Of a stretch of DNA of 64,000 nucleotides, positions 43,024 to 51,256 are shown piece after piece. The notes under the pieces are model-generated. The model was not told the origin of the DNA and made no database searches. It saw nothing but the letters and a program-made list of their open reading frames with translations. The DNA is from Streptomyces sp. CB02980. GTDB lineage: Bacteria; Actinomycetota; Actinomycetes; Streptomycetales; Streptomycetaceae. A program made the translations under genes and the position numbers. The stretch is from contig NZ_JACSCH020000012.1 of the NCBI RefSeq assembly GCF_014451325.2, forward strand, positions 241,279 through 305,278, in the 5' to 3' direction. Position 1 is the first letter of the stretch; each line of letters opens with the position of its first letter.

Positions 43024-44460
43024 TTACTGCGTGGCCGGCACCGTGTCCTGGAAGGCCGTGCCCGCCGTGCGGTACGCCCCGACCTTCGCGGCCACCTGCG
43101 CCGGGGTCAGGACCTGGTCCTTGACGTGCAGCACGTAGTCGACCTTCTGGTCGTAGGACCGCGGTGTCGTCGAGGTCTGGCCGGCGAGGTCGATCAGCCA
43201 CTGGTTGAAGTTGATCGACATCGGGCGCTCGGGCAGGTACCGGGCGTCGTGCCGGCCGAACTCCTGGCCGTCGACGTAGTAGACGATCGCGTTGTCGTCG
43301 ATGGTCAGCACGAGGTCGTGCCAGCCGTCGTAGCTCGTCCGGGCCTCGGAGTGCTGGTTGACGGCCTCCCAGGGGTCGGGCCGGTAGGTCTCCCACGACG
43401 TGGTGTAGAGGATGTCGGCGGGCTCGCCCCAGCCCCCGTTGGGCAGGTACTCGAAGTCGTACTCGGCGTAGTCGTCGGCCATCGGCGCCTTGAGGTCGTT
43501 GATGGTGAAGAAGGTCTGCACGACACGGTCGCCGTCCGGACCCGACACCGGCGCGTCGGAGAAGCGCACCCGCGCCGCATACGTGCCGTTCTTGAACTTC
43601 GAGGCCCGCGTGAGGATCTCGGTGTGCCGGGTGGACTCGCCGGTCCCGGCGGTCGAGCTCCGCAGGTTCATGATCGAGTTCGTGCCCTCCTTGGCGAAGG
43701 TGACGTTCTCGGGCGCCCAGGTGGCACCCGGCACCCCGGGGCCGCCGGAGTTGGACCGGACGCTCCAGCCGTGGGCGCCGATCGCCGGGTCGGTGTGTCC
43801 GGTGTAGTCGAAGTCGTCGAAGAGCGTGGCCCCGTTGGGCGGCGGGGTGGTCGGGGGAGTGGTCGGGTCGGTGGGCGTCGGGGTGGGTTCGTTACCCGCC
43901 GGGGCGGTGCCCCAGACCGGCACGCCGCCCACGGTGGCCGTGACCTTGGACCAGTTGGCGTACGTCGTCTGGGTGGGCCCGAAGGAGTAGTCGTCGCTCT
44001 GGTTCAGCGACTGCCAGTTGGAACGGTGGAAGCGCAGCTGCATGTCGCCGGTGTCCGCGCCGGGGGCGAGGGCACCGGCGCCGGCGGTGAAGCCGATCTC
44101 CAGATAGCGGTCGGCGGTCGCGGTGGGGTTGGCGAGCGTGCCGAAGGTGCCGGTGAGGTTCGCGCAGCCCTTCACCGCCCAGGAGCAGGCGTAGGTGTAC
44201 GAGGCTCCCGCGTCGGCCTTGAAGTAGTAGCGCACCTTGACCTGGCTCAGCGGAACGCTCGACGAGCCGGTGTTGACCACCTTGAGCCACGGTTCGACCT
44301 GATCGCCGCCGGTCGAGCTCTGCCGGTACTGGACGGTGACCGCCTCACCGGCGGCCGCCGCCGGCAGGGCGGTGAGGGCGGTGGCACCGAGCCCGGTCAC
44401 CGCGGCGACGGCGAGCGCGGCACGGATCTGCAGGCTCCTGCTCCTTGTGGGGTCGTTCAT
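43024..44460 (-). CDS. Secreted CBM3-GH16 glycoside hydrolase
   Basis: 478 residues, ATG after AAGGAGAGG. Signal peptide ends at LPAAAAGE (~36). An N-terminal CBM3 module follows (VTVQYRQSSTGGDQVEPWLK, VKVRYYFKAD, LRFHRSNWQSLNQSDDYSFG; ~38-185), then a Pro/Thr linker (PTPTPTDPTTPPTTPPP) and a GH16 catalytic domain with the motif EYDFE: nucleophile Glu333, Asp335, acid/base Glu337. ExDxE without the extra residue is the lichenase/xyloglucanase-type form rather than the laminarinase ExDxxE. It begins 57 nt after the GH20 gene on the same strand and is probably the operon's last gene. Substrate is uncertain: a beta-glucan is expected, and the cellulose/chitin-type CBM3 fits an insoluble wall polymer. 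Confidence 0.85.
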   Translation of the reverse strand: MNDPTRSRSLQIRAALAVAAVTGLGATALTALPAAAAGEAVTVQYRQSSTGGDQVEPWLKVVNTGSSSVPLSQVKVRYYFKADAGASYTYACSWAVKGCANLTGTFGTLANPTATADRYLEIGFTAGAGALAPGADTGDMQLRFHRSNWQSLNQSDDYSFGPTQTTYANWSKVTATVGGVPVWGTAPAGNEPTPTPTDPTTPPTTPPPNGATLFDDFDYTGHTDPAIGAHGWSVRSNSGGPGVPGATWAPENVTFAKEGTNSIMNLRSSTAGTGESTRHTEILTRASKFKNGTYAARVRFSDAPVSGPDGDRVVQTFFTINDLKAPMADDYAEYDFEYLPNGGWGEPADILYTTSWETYRPDPWEAVNQHSEARTSYDGWHDLVLTIDDNAIVYYVDGQEFGRHDARYLPERPMSINFNQWLIDLAGQTSTTPRSYDQKVDYVLHVKDQVLTPAQVAAKVGAYRTAGTAFQDTVPATQ

Positions 44461-44517
44461 GGTGATTCCTCTCCTTGGGTGGGGTGCTTCCCGGGGTGCT
44501 TCTGTCTGTGGACGGGG

Positions 44518-46017
44518 TCATGGGGCGGGGGTGAGGAGGGGCGCGGGCGGCAGGCGGCGCGGCACCCCGAGGGCGTCGAGCCGTGTCCGGTGGTGGCGAA
44601 GGCGCTCCTGGAAGCCGGGCCAGTCGTGGCGACCGGTCCAGACGACCTCGGCGAGTGCGCAGAGCCGCGGAAACGTGAGGTACTCGGCGTGCGCGGTGGT
44701 GGGCACGTACTCGGTCCACAACTGCACCTGGGAGCCGAGGACCTGGGACGCCTCCTCCGGGCTCCAGTCCGCCGGGGCGGGGTCGTTGCCGTGTACGGCG
44801 CGCAGGTCGACGACCTCGCCTGCCTGGCCCGGCGGTTCGGCCGGGCTGGCCGACTGGGGGTAGTCGAGGTAGGTGGTGCGGTGGGGCGCCATGACGACGC
44901 GATGCCCGCGGCGGACGGCCGTACGACCGTGGTCGGCGTCGCGCCAGGGCATGACGGTGAAGTACGGCGGGAGGTCGGCGCCGTTCTCGGTCCAGCTCAG
45001 CGGCAGTCGCCCCGCGTCGAGGAGGTGCCGGCCGATCCGCTCCATGAACCAGCCGTGCAGGGCGGCGGGTCCCGCCAGCCCCTCCTCGGCCGCCCTTCGG
45101 CGCGCGGCGGGCGAGTCGTGCCACTCGGTCGTGGGGCACTCCTCGCCGCCGATGTGCACGTACGAGGAGGGGAACACGTCCATCACCTCGTCAAGGACGG
45201 TGCGGCAGAAGTCGAGCGCTCCGTCGTGGACGCCGAGGATCGTGTCGCACACGCCCCACCGGTCCCAGACGTCATAGGTACGGCCCGGCTGGTTGCCGAG
45301 CTCGGGGTAGGCGGCGAGCGCGGCCCGGACATGCCCCGGCATCTCGATCTCGGGCACGACGGTGACGCCGCGCTCCGCCGCGTACGCCACCAGGCCGGTG
45401 AGCTCCGTACGGGTGTAGGCACCGCCGTGCGGCAGTCCGCCGACCTCGGTGAGCCGGGAGAGCGCGGCGACCGGCATGCGCCAGCCCTGGTCGTCGGTGA
45501 GATGGAGATGGAGGACGTTGAGTTTGTGGAGGGCGAGGAGGTCCACGTATCGCCGGAGGTAGGAGACGGGCCGGAAGCGGCGGGCGACGTCGAGCATGGA
45601 GCCGCGCCAGGGGAAGCGGGGGGTGTCGGTGATCTGGGCGCAGGGCACGGACCACGCGACGCCGGTCACGGGCTCGGCGCGGAGGGCCTCGACGGGCAGC
45701 AGCTGGCGGAGGGTCTGGATGCCGGCGAGGAGTCCCCGCGGGCGGGCGGCCCGCAGCAGCACCCCTTCGGCGCCGACGGTGAGGCCGTATCCCTCCTCGC
45801 CGAGGCCGGTGAGGGCGCGGTCGAGCGCCAGGACGACGGAGCCGTCCGCACGCGCGGGCAGCGGCAGACCGGTGGCCGGGCCGAGCAGGGTGCGCAGCAG
45901 TCCGGCCGCGCCTTCTGCGCCGGGTGAGACCTTGAGCGCTGTCGAGTCGGTGAAGGTGAACGTGCCGGGCAGGAGCTGGAGGTGGGTGGGTTCGGGGACG
46001 AGTCGGGGCTGGGGCAT
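44518..46017 (-). CDS. GH20 beta-N-acetylhexosaminidase, non-secreted (DasD-like position)
   Basis: 499 residues with no signal peptide. GH20 features are complete: an N-terminal domain, then DTPRFPWRGSMLDVARRF, NVLHLHLTDDQGWR, PEIEMPGHVRAALAAYPEL and WTEYVPTT. The catalytic pair normally written Asp-Glu (GGDE) reads HIGGEECP here, so Glu292 replaces the substrate-assisting Asp and Glu293 is the acid. It follows the importer genes closely (9 nt after the last permease), the same content as the das locus where imported chitobiose is cleaved to GlcNAc. Activity with a Glu-Glu pair needs testing. Confidence 0.85.
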   Translation of the reverse strand: MPQPRLVPEPTHLQLLPGTFTFTDSTALKVSPGAEGAAGLLRTLLGPATGLPLPARADGSVVLALDRALTGLGEEGYGLTVGAEGVLLRAARPRGLLAGIQTLRQLLPVEALRAEPVTGVAWSVPCAQITDTPRFPWRGSMLDVARRFRPVSYLRRYVDLLALHKLNVLHLHLTDDQGWRMPVAALSRLTEVGGLPHGGAYTRTELTGLVAYAAERGVTVVPEIEMPGHVRAALAAYPELGNQPGRTYDVWDRWGVCDTILGVHDGALDFCRTVLDEVMDVFPSSYVHIGGEECPTTEWHDSPAARRRAAEEGLAGPAALHGWFMERIGRHLLDAGRLPLSWTENGADLPPYFTVMPWRDADHGRTAVRRGHRVVMAPHRTTYLDYPQSASPAEPPGQAGEVVDLRAVHGNDPAPADWSPEEASQVLGSQVQLWTEYVPTTAHAEYLTFPRLCALAEVVWTGRHDWPGFQERLRHHRTRLDALGVPRRLPPAPLLTPAP

Positions 46018-46026
46018 CGCGGTGCG

Positions 46027-46860
46027 TTATCCCTTCACGGCTCCGCCGGTCATTCCGGCGGCGACCCGGCCCTGCAGGACCAGGAAGAGGACGAGGACGG
46101 GCAGGGCGAAGAGGGTGGAGGCGGCCATGGTGGCGCCCCAGTCGGTGCCGAAGACATTGGAGAAGGACGACAGCCAGACGGGCAGGGTCCGGTCGTCCTG
46201 GTTCTTGATGATGAGCATGTTGGCGAAGGCGAACTCGTTCCAGGCGGTGATGAACCCGAAGAGCGAGGTCGCGAGCAGCCCGGGGGCCAGCAGCGGGAGC
46301 GTCACCCGGCGGAACGCGGCGGTGCGGGTGCACCCGTCGACCTGCGCGGCCTCCTCCAGCTCGGCCGGGACCGCCGCCAGGAAGGAGCGGAGGGTGACGA
46401 TGGTGAAGGGCAGGGTGACCATGAAGTAGACGAGGCTGAGCGTCGCGAGCCGGTCGAGCAGGTCGGCGTCCCGGGCGATCACGTACATCGGGATCAACAG
46501 TGCTTCCCAGGGCGCCACTTGGGCGATGAAGACCATGAGGATGAAGCCCCGTCGGCCGCGCCAGTTCATCCGGGCGACGGCGAACGCCGCGGCCAGCGCC
46601 ACCACGAGGGCGAGCAGGACGCAACCGGCGGTCACGAGCAGGCTGTTGCGCCAGAAGATCCAGAACCCGTCGGCGGCCACGGCGTTCCGGAAGTGCTCCA
46701 GGGTGACGGAGACGGGCAGGAACCGCGGTGTCTCGGACTGGATGTCGCGGGTCGGCCGGAAGGCCGTGAGGACCATCCAGTACACCGGGAAGACGGCCAG
46801 GACGAAGACGAGCGCCGCCGCGGTGTTCAGGGGGAGTCGGCGCAGGGCGCGCGGTGTCAC
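46027..46860 (-). CDS. ABC sugar transporter permease, MalG class (chitobiose-type importer)
   Basis: 277 residues. The GTG start (46858-46860) overlaps the preceding stop (GTGA). Six membrane helices are predicted and the EAA loop is intact (AELEEAAQVDGCTRTAAFRR). It ends AAGMTGGAVKG. It partners the MalF-class gene upstream; no ATPase is in the cluster, so a shared MsiK-type ATPase is expected. Confidence 0.92.
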   Translation of the reverse strand: MTPRALRRLPLNTAAALVFVLAVFPVYWMVLTAFRPTRDIQSETPRFLPVSVTLEHFRNAVAADGFWIFWRNSLLVTAGCVLLALVVALAAAFAVARMNWRGRRGFILMVFIAQVAPWEALLIPMYVIARDADLLDRLATLSLVYFMVTLPFTIVTLRSFLAAVPAELEEAAQVDGCTRTAAFRRVTLPLLAPGLLATSLFGFITAWNEFAFANMLIIKNQDDRTLPVWLSSFSNVFGTDWGATMAASTLFALPVLVLFLVLQGRVAAGMTGGAVKG

Positions 46861-47780
46861 CGGTCGGCCTCCTGTCGGAGCATCTGGCGGAAGTAGGCGA
46901 TCAGCACGGCCACGAGGAGGAGGACGGTGAGCGTGGACACGGCCGCCCCGAGGTCGTAGCGGTGCAGCGACTGGGCCACCCGATAGGCGTACACGGGCAG
47001 TGTGGTCGTCGCCTCGCCCGGCCCGCCCTTGGTCACCGCCCAGATCTGCGCGAAGCAGCGGAAGACCCAGATGACCTCCAGACAGAGGACGAGACCGAAG
47101 ATCGGGCGCAGCAGGGGAAGCGTGACCGAGCGGAAGATCCGCCAGGCCCCGGCCCCGTCGAGCCGGGCCGACTCGTACAGCTCGGCGGGGACGGTCAGCA
47201 GCGCCGAGTGCAGCGTGATCGCGGCGAAGGGCACCGACTGCCAGACCACCAGCAGGACCAGGACGGTGAAGGCGGCGGGGCCGTCCGCCAGCCACGAGTA
47301 CCCCTCGAAGGACTCGAACCCGAGCCGTACGAGCACCCAGTTGACGACCCCGAGCCGAGAGGCGAAGAGCCACTGGAAGACGGTCGTGGTGGCGATGACC
47401 GGGCTGGCCCAGGCGAGGACCAGACCGGTCGTCACCAGGATCCGCATCCGCCGGCCGAGCCGCTGCATCATCAGGGCGACCAGCGTGCCGATCACCATGA
47501 TCAGGACGACGTTGATCAGGGTCCACCAGAAGGTGCGCCGGACGACCTCCCAGAACTCGGGGTCGGCGAGCACGGTCCGGTAGTTGCGGAACCCCACGAA
47601 CGCGGCGTCGCCACGGATGAGTTCGCCCAGGCCGTACTCCTGGAAGGAGATCAGCAGATTGCGGGCGAAGGGATATCCGAGGAGGAGCAGACCGCCGAGG
47701 ACGGTGGGGGCGACCAGGAGGTAGGGCCAGAAGGCCGCTCGGTTCGACCGGTCGGGGAGCCGTACGGCGGGGCCGCTCAC
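46857..47780 (-). CDS. ABC sugar transporter permease, MalF class (chitobiose-type importer)
   Basis: 307 residues from GTG 47778-47780, overlapping the binding-protein stop (GTGA). It has a short cytoplasmic tail, six helices (FWPYLLVAPTVLGGLLLLGY first) and the EAA loop AELYESARLDGAGAWRIFR. The overlap chain from binding protein through both permeases indicates one transcript with coupled translation, unlike the alpha-glucan importer, where hairpins separate the genes. Confidence 0.92.
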   Translation of the reverse strand: MSGPAVRLPDRSNRAAFWPYLLVAPTVLGGLLLLGYPFARNLLISFQEYGLGELIRGDAAFVGFRNYRTVLADPEFWEVVRRTFWWTLINVVLIMVIGTLVALMMQRLGRRMRILVTTGLVLAWASPVIATTTVFQWLFASRLGVVNWVLVRLGFESFEGYSWLADGPAAFTVLVLLVVWQSVPFAAITLHSALLTVPAELYESARLDGAGAWRIFRSVTLPLLRPIFGLVLCLEVIWVFRCFAQIWAVTKGGPGEATTTLPVYAYRVAQSLHRYDLGAAVSTLTVLLLVAVLIAYFRQMLRQEADR

Positions 47781-49036
47781 GAGCCGAGGGTCTTGGTGAT
47801 GCTCTGCGAGGCGGTCGCGGCCGCCTGTGCGGGATCGGTACCGGTGAGCACGGCGGTCATGTACTGCTTGATCGGGTTGGTGGCCTCGACGGCCGCCCAC
47901 TGCGGGGAGTTCGGCGTCGCCCGGCCCTGGGCCGCGCCCGCGGCCATGGCGGCCGTCCCCTCGTCGTCCTGGATCACGCGCGCGAGCGAGGTGCGGTTGG
48001 GCACGTAACTCATCGTCCTGGCCATGTCCGTCTGCCACTTCTCGCCCGTCAGCGCCTTGACCACCTCGTACGCGGCCTCGGGGTGGGTCGACGCCTCCGG
48101 AACGATGAGGTCGGAGCCGCCGGTGAAGACCGCGCCCGGCTTCCCCGCGGTCTTGCCGGGGACCGGGAAGAAGCCGAGCCTGCCCTTGAGGGCGGGGTTG
48201 ATCTCCTCGACGATCTTCGCGCCACCGGGTACGGCGATGATCTGGGCGACCTCGCCCTTGGCGAAGACCTCGGCCTGCGGGGGCTTGGCCTCGTCCGAGT
48301 CCTTGGGTCCCTTGCCGAGGGCCTGGAGCTGCCGGTAGAAGTCCATGCCGGCGCGCGCCTGGGCGGTGTCGAGCGCCCCCTTCCACGCGGACCCGTCCTT
48401 GACCGCGAGGTCGCCGCCCTCCTCCCAGATGAAGCCGGAGAGGGTGTACCAGTTCTGGCCGGGCAGGTAGATGCCCTGGGTCTTGCCCCGGTTGAGCTTC
48501 GCGGTGACGGTGAGCCACTCGGCCTGTGTCTTCGGGGGAGTGGTGACGCCCGCGCGGGCGAACAGGTCCTTGTGGTAGATCACGACCCGGTTGGCCGCGT
48601 ACCAGGGGATGCCGTACTGCCTGCCGTCGACCTTCCCCGGCTCGGCGAGCCCCGGCAGCCAGTCCGCGCCGGTCAGCTCGGCCGTCTTGTCGGTGAGGTC
48701 GCGGACGCCGCCGCTCGCCGCGTACTGCGCGATCTGGGTGTTGCCGACCTCGATGACGTCCGGGGCGTCCTTGCTGGCGAGGGCGGCCGTGACCTTCTCA
48801 CCGATGCCGTCCCACTCCTGGATCTGGATGTCCAGGCCGATGTCCTTGTGCTCCGCCTCGAAGCCGGTGCGGAAGCGGTCGAGGAAGGCGTCGGTGACGC
48901 TGTCCTTCATGATCCATACCGTGACCTTCTCCGGTCCGCCGGAGGCTGCCGGGTCGCCCGATCCGCCACAGGCCGTGGCGGTGAGGGCGACGGTCGCCGC
49001 GAGGGCGACGGAGCCGGCGAGAGGACGAGTCTTCAC
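47777..49036 (-). CDS. ABC transporter substrate-binding lipoprotein of the chitobiose (DasA/NgcE-like) class
   Basis: 419 residues from GTG 49034-49036, which has GAGG five nt upstream; a second GTG two codons earlier is the alternative. The signal ends in the lipobox TATAC with a Gly/Ser tether. The mature sequence has PDVIEVGNTQIAQYAASGGV, WYAANRVVIYHKDLFARAG, LPGQNWYTLSGFIWEEGGDL, EVFAKGEV and WAAVEATNPIKQYMTAVL, a pattern I associate with GlcNAc/chitobiose-binding proteins of Streptomyces. With GH20 in the operon and HutC regulators divergent, a chitin-oligomer ligand is likely. Confidence 0.85.
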   Translation of the reverse strand: MKTRPLAGSVALAATVALTATACGGSGDPAASGGPEKVTVWIMKDSVTDAFLDRFRTGFEAEHKDIGLDIQIQEWDGIGEKVTAALASKDAPDVIEVGNTQIAQYAASGGVRDLTDKTAELTGADWLPGLAEPGKVDGRQYGIPWYAANRVVIYHKDLFARAGVTTPPKTQAEWLTVTAKLNRGKTQGIYLPGQNWYTLSGFIWEEGGDLAVKDGSAWKGALDTAQARAGMDFYRQLQALGKGPKDSDEAKPPQAEVFAKGEVAQIIAVPGGAKIVEEINPALKGRLGFFPVPGKTAGKPGAVFTGGSDLIVPEASTHPEAAYEVVKALTGEKWQTDMARTMSYVPNRTSLARVIQDDEGTAAMAAGAAQGRATPNSPQWAAVEATNPIKQYMTAVLTGTDPAQAAATASQSITKTLGS

Positions 49037-49054
49037 GGGCACCTCGATGCATTG

Positions 49055-49070
49055 TTGACCAATTGGTCAA
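49055..49070. promoter_or_regulatory. Perfect 16-bp palindrome TTGACCAATTGGTCAA before the importer operon
   Basis: It is self-complementary along its full length and ends 19 nt from the binding-protein start. Another GGTCA follows at 49073-49077. HutC-class regulators such as DasR bind TGGTC/GACCA half-sites, but the DasR consensus has them in the opposite relative order (TGGTCTAGACCA). A related but different specificity is implied. Confidence 0.6.
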
Positions 49071-49183
49071 GTGGTCAGGTGTGTGACCAGAAGGTGGCAC
49101 GGTCGAGAGGAGTCGTCAATCCCTTGAAAAACATGGGTTGTTCACCGGGTCTCAGCTCAGCCACTGTGGCTAGTATCGGATTT

Positions 49184-49197
49184 ACCAGTTGACCAGT
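49184..49197. promoter_or_regulatory. Direct repeat ACCAGT-TG-ACCAGT before the first HutC regulator
   Basis: ACCAGTTGACCAGT contains the same TTGACCA half-site as the palindrome at 49055-49070. It lies 20 nt upstream of the regulator's start, where binding would autoregulate. Confidence 0.5.
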
Positions 49198-49216
49198 CAG
49201 GGTGAGGGTGGGCGGC

Positions 49217-49984
49217 ATGAAGGACGGCTCCTCCAGCGGGGTGCTGAAGAGGGAGCGGGTACGGGAACACCTGTTGGGCCTGATCGAGGCGGGCGGCCCC
49301 GGCGACCCGATCCCCTCCGAGCGCACCCTCTGCGCCACCCTGGGTGTCTCCCGGCCCACCCTGCGCGCGGCCGTCGACGAACTCGTCGCGACCGGCGCAC
49401 TGGTGAGGGAACACGGCCGCGGCATGTTCGTCGCCCCCGCCAAGATCACCCAGCGGCTCGCACCGGACGACGCGGCCTTCACCGTCCCCCGCGCGTCGGG
49501 CAGCTGGTCCAGCACCGTCCTGGAATCCGCCACGATCCGGGCCGGTGCCCGCATCGGCCGCAGGCTCCGCCTCTCGCCCGCCGCCGAACTGCTCTACGTC
49601 GCCCGCCTCCGCCTGGTCGACGGCTCACCCATGGCCATCGAGCACCTGCACATCCCTGCGGACCTGGTGGGCGCCGCGCTCACCCCGGAGGAGCTCGAAG
49701 CGGGCGACCTCTACGACCATCTGCGGGAGCACCACCGGGTCCACGTCCAGGAGGCCACCCAGTCGATCGAACCGACCGTCGTCAGCGAGGACGAGGCCGC
49801 GCTCCTGGACGTCCCCGTCCTCTCGCCCGCCCTGCTGATCGAACGCCTCACCCTCGACACCGCGGGCCGCCCCGTCGAGTACGTCCACTCGGTCTACCGG
49901 GGCGACCGCTACCGCATCGTCTCCCGCCTCGACTTCACCCGCGACGGCCTCGTGACCTCCTCGACGGAGGGGGATGCATACTGA
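49217..49984 (+). CDS. GntR/HutC-family regulator with UTRA domain, tandem copy 1
   Basis: 255 residues from ATG 49217 (GAGG 9 nt upstream). N-terminal winged HTH (VLKRERVREHLLGLIEAGG, PIPSERTLCATLGVSRPTLR, REHGRGMFVAP) and C-terminal UTRA effector domain (AELLYVARLRLVDGSPMAIEH, VEYVHSVYRGDRYRIVSRL). The UTRA core is of the DasR/NagR type, so GlcN-6-P- or GlcNAc-6-P-like ligands are plausible. It diverges from the importer operon and is followed 35 nt later by a close paralogue. Confidence 0.88.
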   Translation: MKDGSSSGVLKRERVREHLLGLIEAGGPGDPIPSERTLCATLGVSRPTLRAAVDELVATGALVREHGRGMFVAPAKITQRLAPDDAAFTVPRASGSWSSTVLESATIRAGARIGRRLRLSPAAELLYVARLRLVDGSPMAIEHLHIPADLVGAALTPEELEAGDLYDHLREHHRVHVQEATQSIEPTVVSEDEAALLDVPVLSPALLIERLTLDTAGRPVEYVHSVYRGDRYRIVSRLDFTRDGLVTSSTEGDAY

Positions 49985-50019
49985 CCGGCAGCGGAACGAC
50001 GCACGGGGGAGTGGACGGC

Positions 50020-50784
50020 ATGGAGCTGAAGCGGGAACGCGTACGGGAGCATCTGCTGACCGTGATCGAGAGCCGCCGTCCCGGCGATGCCATCCCGTCC
50101 GAGCGCACCCTCTGCACCACCCTCGGCGTCTCCCGGCCCACCCTGCGGGCGGCGGTCGACGAACTCGTCGCCACGGGCCTGCTGGTACGGGAACACGGCC
50201 GCGGCATGTTCGTCGCACCGGACAAGATCACCCAGGAACTGGTCGCCGAACACCGGGCGGCGGGCGCGCCCCGGAGCCGGGGCGACTGGACGAGCTCGGT
50301 GCTCGCACTCCGCACCGTACGGGCCGGCGCCCGCATCGGCCGCAGACTGGCGATCTCCCCGGCGGCGGAACTCGTCCACGTGACGCGCCTCCGGCACGTC
50401 GACGGCGCCCCGATCGCCCTGGAACACCTCCACGTCCCGGCCGACCTGGTCCCCGGACTCACCGCGGCCGACATGGAAGGCGGCTTCTACGCCCATCTGC
50501 GGGAGCGGCGCGGCATCCGGCCGGCCCACGCGGTCCAGTCGATCGAGCCGACGGTGCTGAGCGAGGAGGAAGCGGCCCTGCTCGACGTGCCGGTCCTGTC
50601 ACCGGCCCTCCTCTTCGACCGGATCACCTCCGACACGAACGGCAGACCCGTCGAGTACGTCCGCTCCCTCTACCGGGGCGACCGCTACCGCATCGTCTCC
50701 CGCCTCGCCCTCGGCGACGGCCCGCCCGGCGACCCGGCGACGGACGCGGCACGGGGCGGGACGTGGTGGGGGACGGTCGAGTGA
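50020..50784 (+). CDS. GntR/HutC-family regulator with UTRA domain, tandem copy 2
   Basis: 254 residues from ATG 50020, with GGGGGAG 8 nt upstream. It is a near duplicate of the preceding gene: PSERTLC-TLGVSRPTLRAA, the HGRGMFVAP wing and PVEYV-S-YRGDRYRIVSRL are shared, while effector-pocket segments and the tail (GGTWWGTVE) differ. The pair probably came from a local duplication, and the copies may recognise related sites with different ligands. Confidence 0.88.
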   Translation: MELKRERVREHLLTVIESRRPGDAIPSERTLCTTLGVSRPTLRAAVDELVATGLLVREHGRGMFVAPDKITQELVAEHRAAGAPRSRGDWTSSVLALRTVRAGARIGRRLAISPAAELVHVTRLRHVDGAPIALEHLHVPADLVPGLTAADMEGGFYAHLRERRGIRPAHAVQSIEPTVLSEEEAALLDVPVLSPALLFDRITSDTNGRPVEYVRSLYRGDRYRIVSRLALGDGPPGDPATDAARGGTWWGTVE

Positions 50785-50928
50785 CGAGCGCTCTCGGTGC
50801 GCCGGGCGAGCACGTCACGGGTGAGGGCGAGGTGGGACTCCTCCTCGGGGCGCGTGGCCGGTTCGCCACGGCGCCCGGGCCGTCGCACCCACGGCGCGAG
50901 GCTCCGGCCCCGGGGCCGTGCCCTCGCG

Positions 50929-51256
50929 TCAGTACCGCAGGACCGTGCCCTCGACGATGTCGAGTGCCTCCGCGGCGATCAGGCCGCGGGCCCGCTCCGC
51001 GCCGTGGGCATCCGCCTCGACGGCCACGAGTACCGGCGGCGCCGCCCGTCCGGCGCGTGACCGTCCTCGTCTCCTCGGGCGTGGGCTCGCGGAAGACCGG
51101 GTCGTGGAAGGCCGTCGGGCAGCTGACGAAGGCCGGGTCGGAACAGCAGCGCGGGGGCGAGCCCGAGCCTCGGAGCCGCTCCTCGAGCGCGAGCAGCGCA
51201 GCCGTGTCCAGGATCTTCACCTCACGCGGAGCCGGCTGATCGAGACCCGTTGTCAC
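50929..51256 (-). pseudogene. Frameshifted hypothetical gene downstream of the ADP-ribosylglycohydrolase
   Basis: Translation from GTG 51254-51256 overlaps the upstream stop (GTGA) and begins LDQPAPREVKILDTAALLAL, then FVSCPTAFHDPVFREPTPEE. Around 51050-51070 the reading frame must shift to continue as PVLVAVEADAHGAERARGL and IVEGTVLRY, ending at 50929-50931. In the unshifted frame the protein runs into Arg/Gly-rich antisense of the HutC gene. I do not recognise the family. It is either a recent frameshift mutation or a sequencing error. The 144 nt between it and the HutC stop hold nothing visible. Confidence 0.5.

Noticed and set aside
49055..49070. Classical DasR (dre) site
   Set aside because: Half-sites TGGTC and GACCA are present but in the reverse order and spacing from the published consensus TGGTCTAGACCA.
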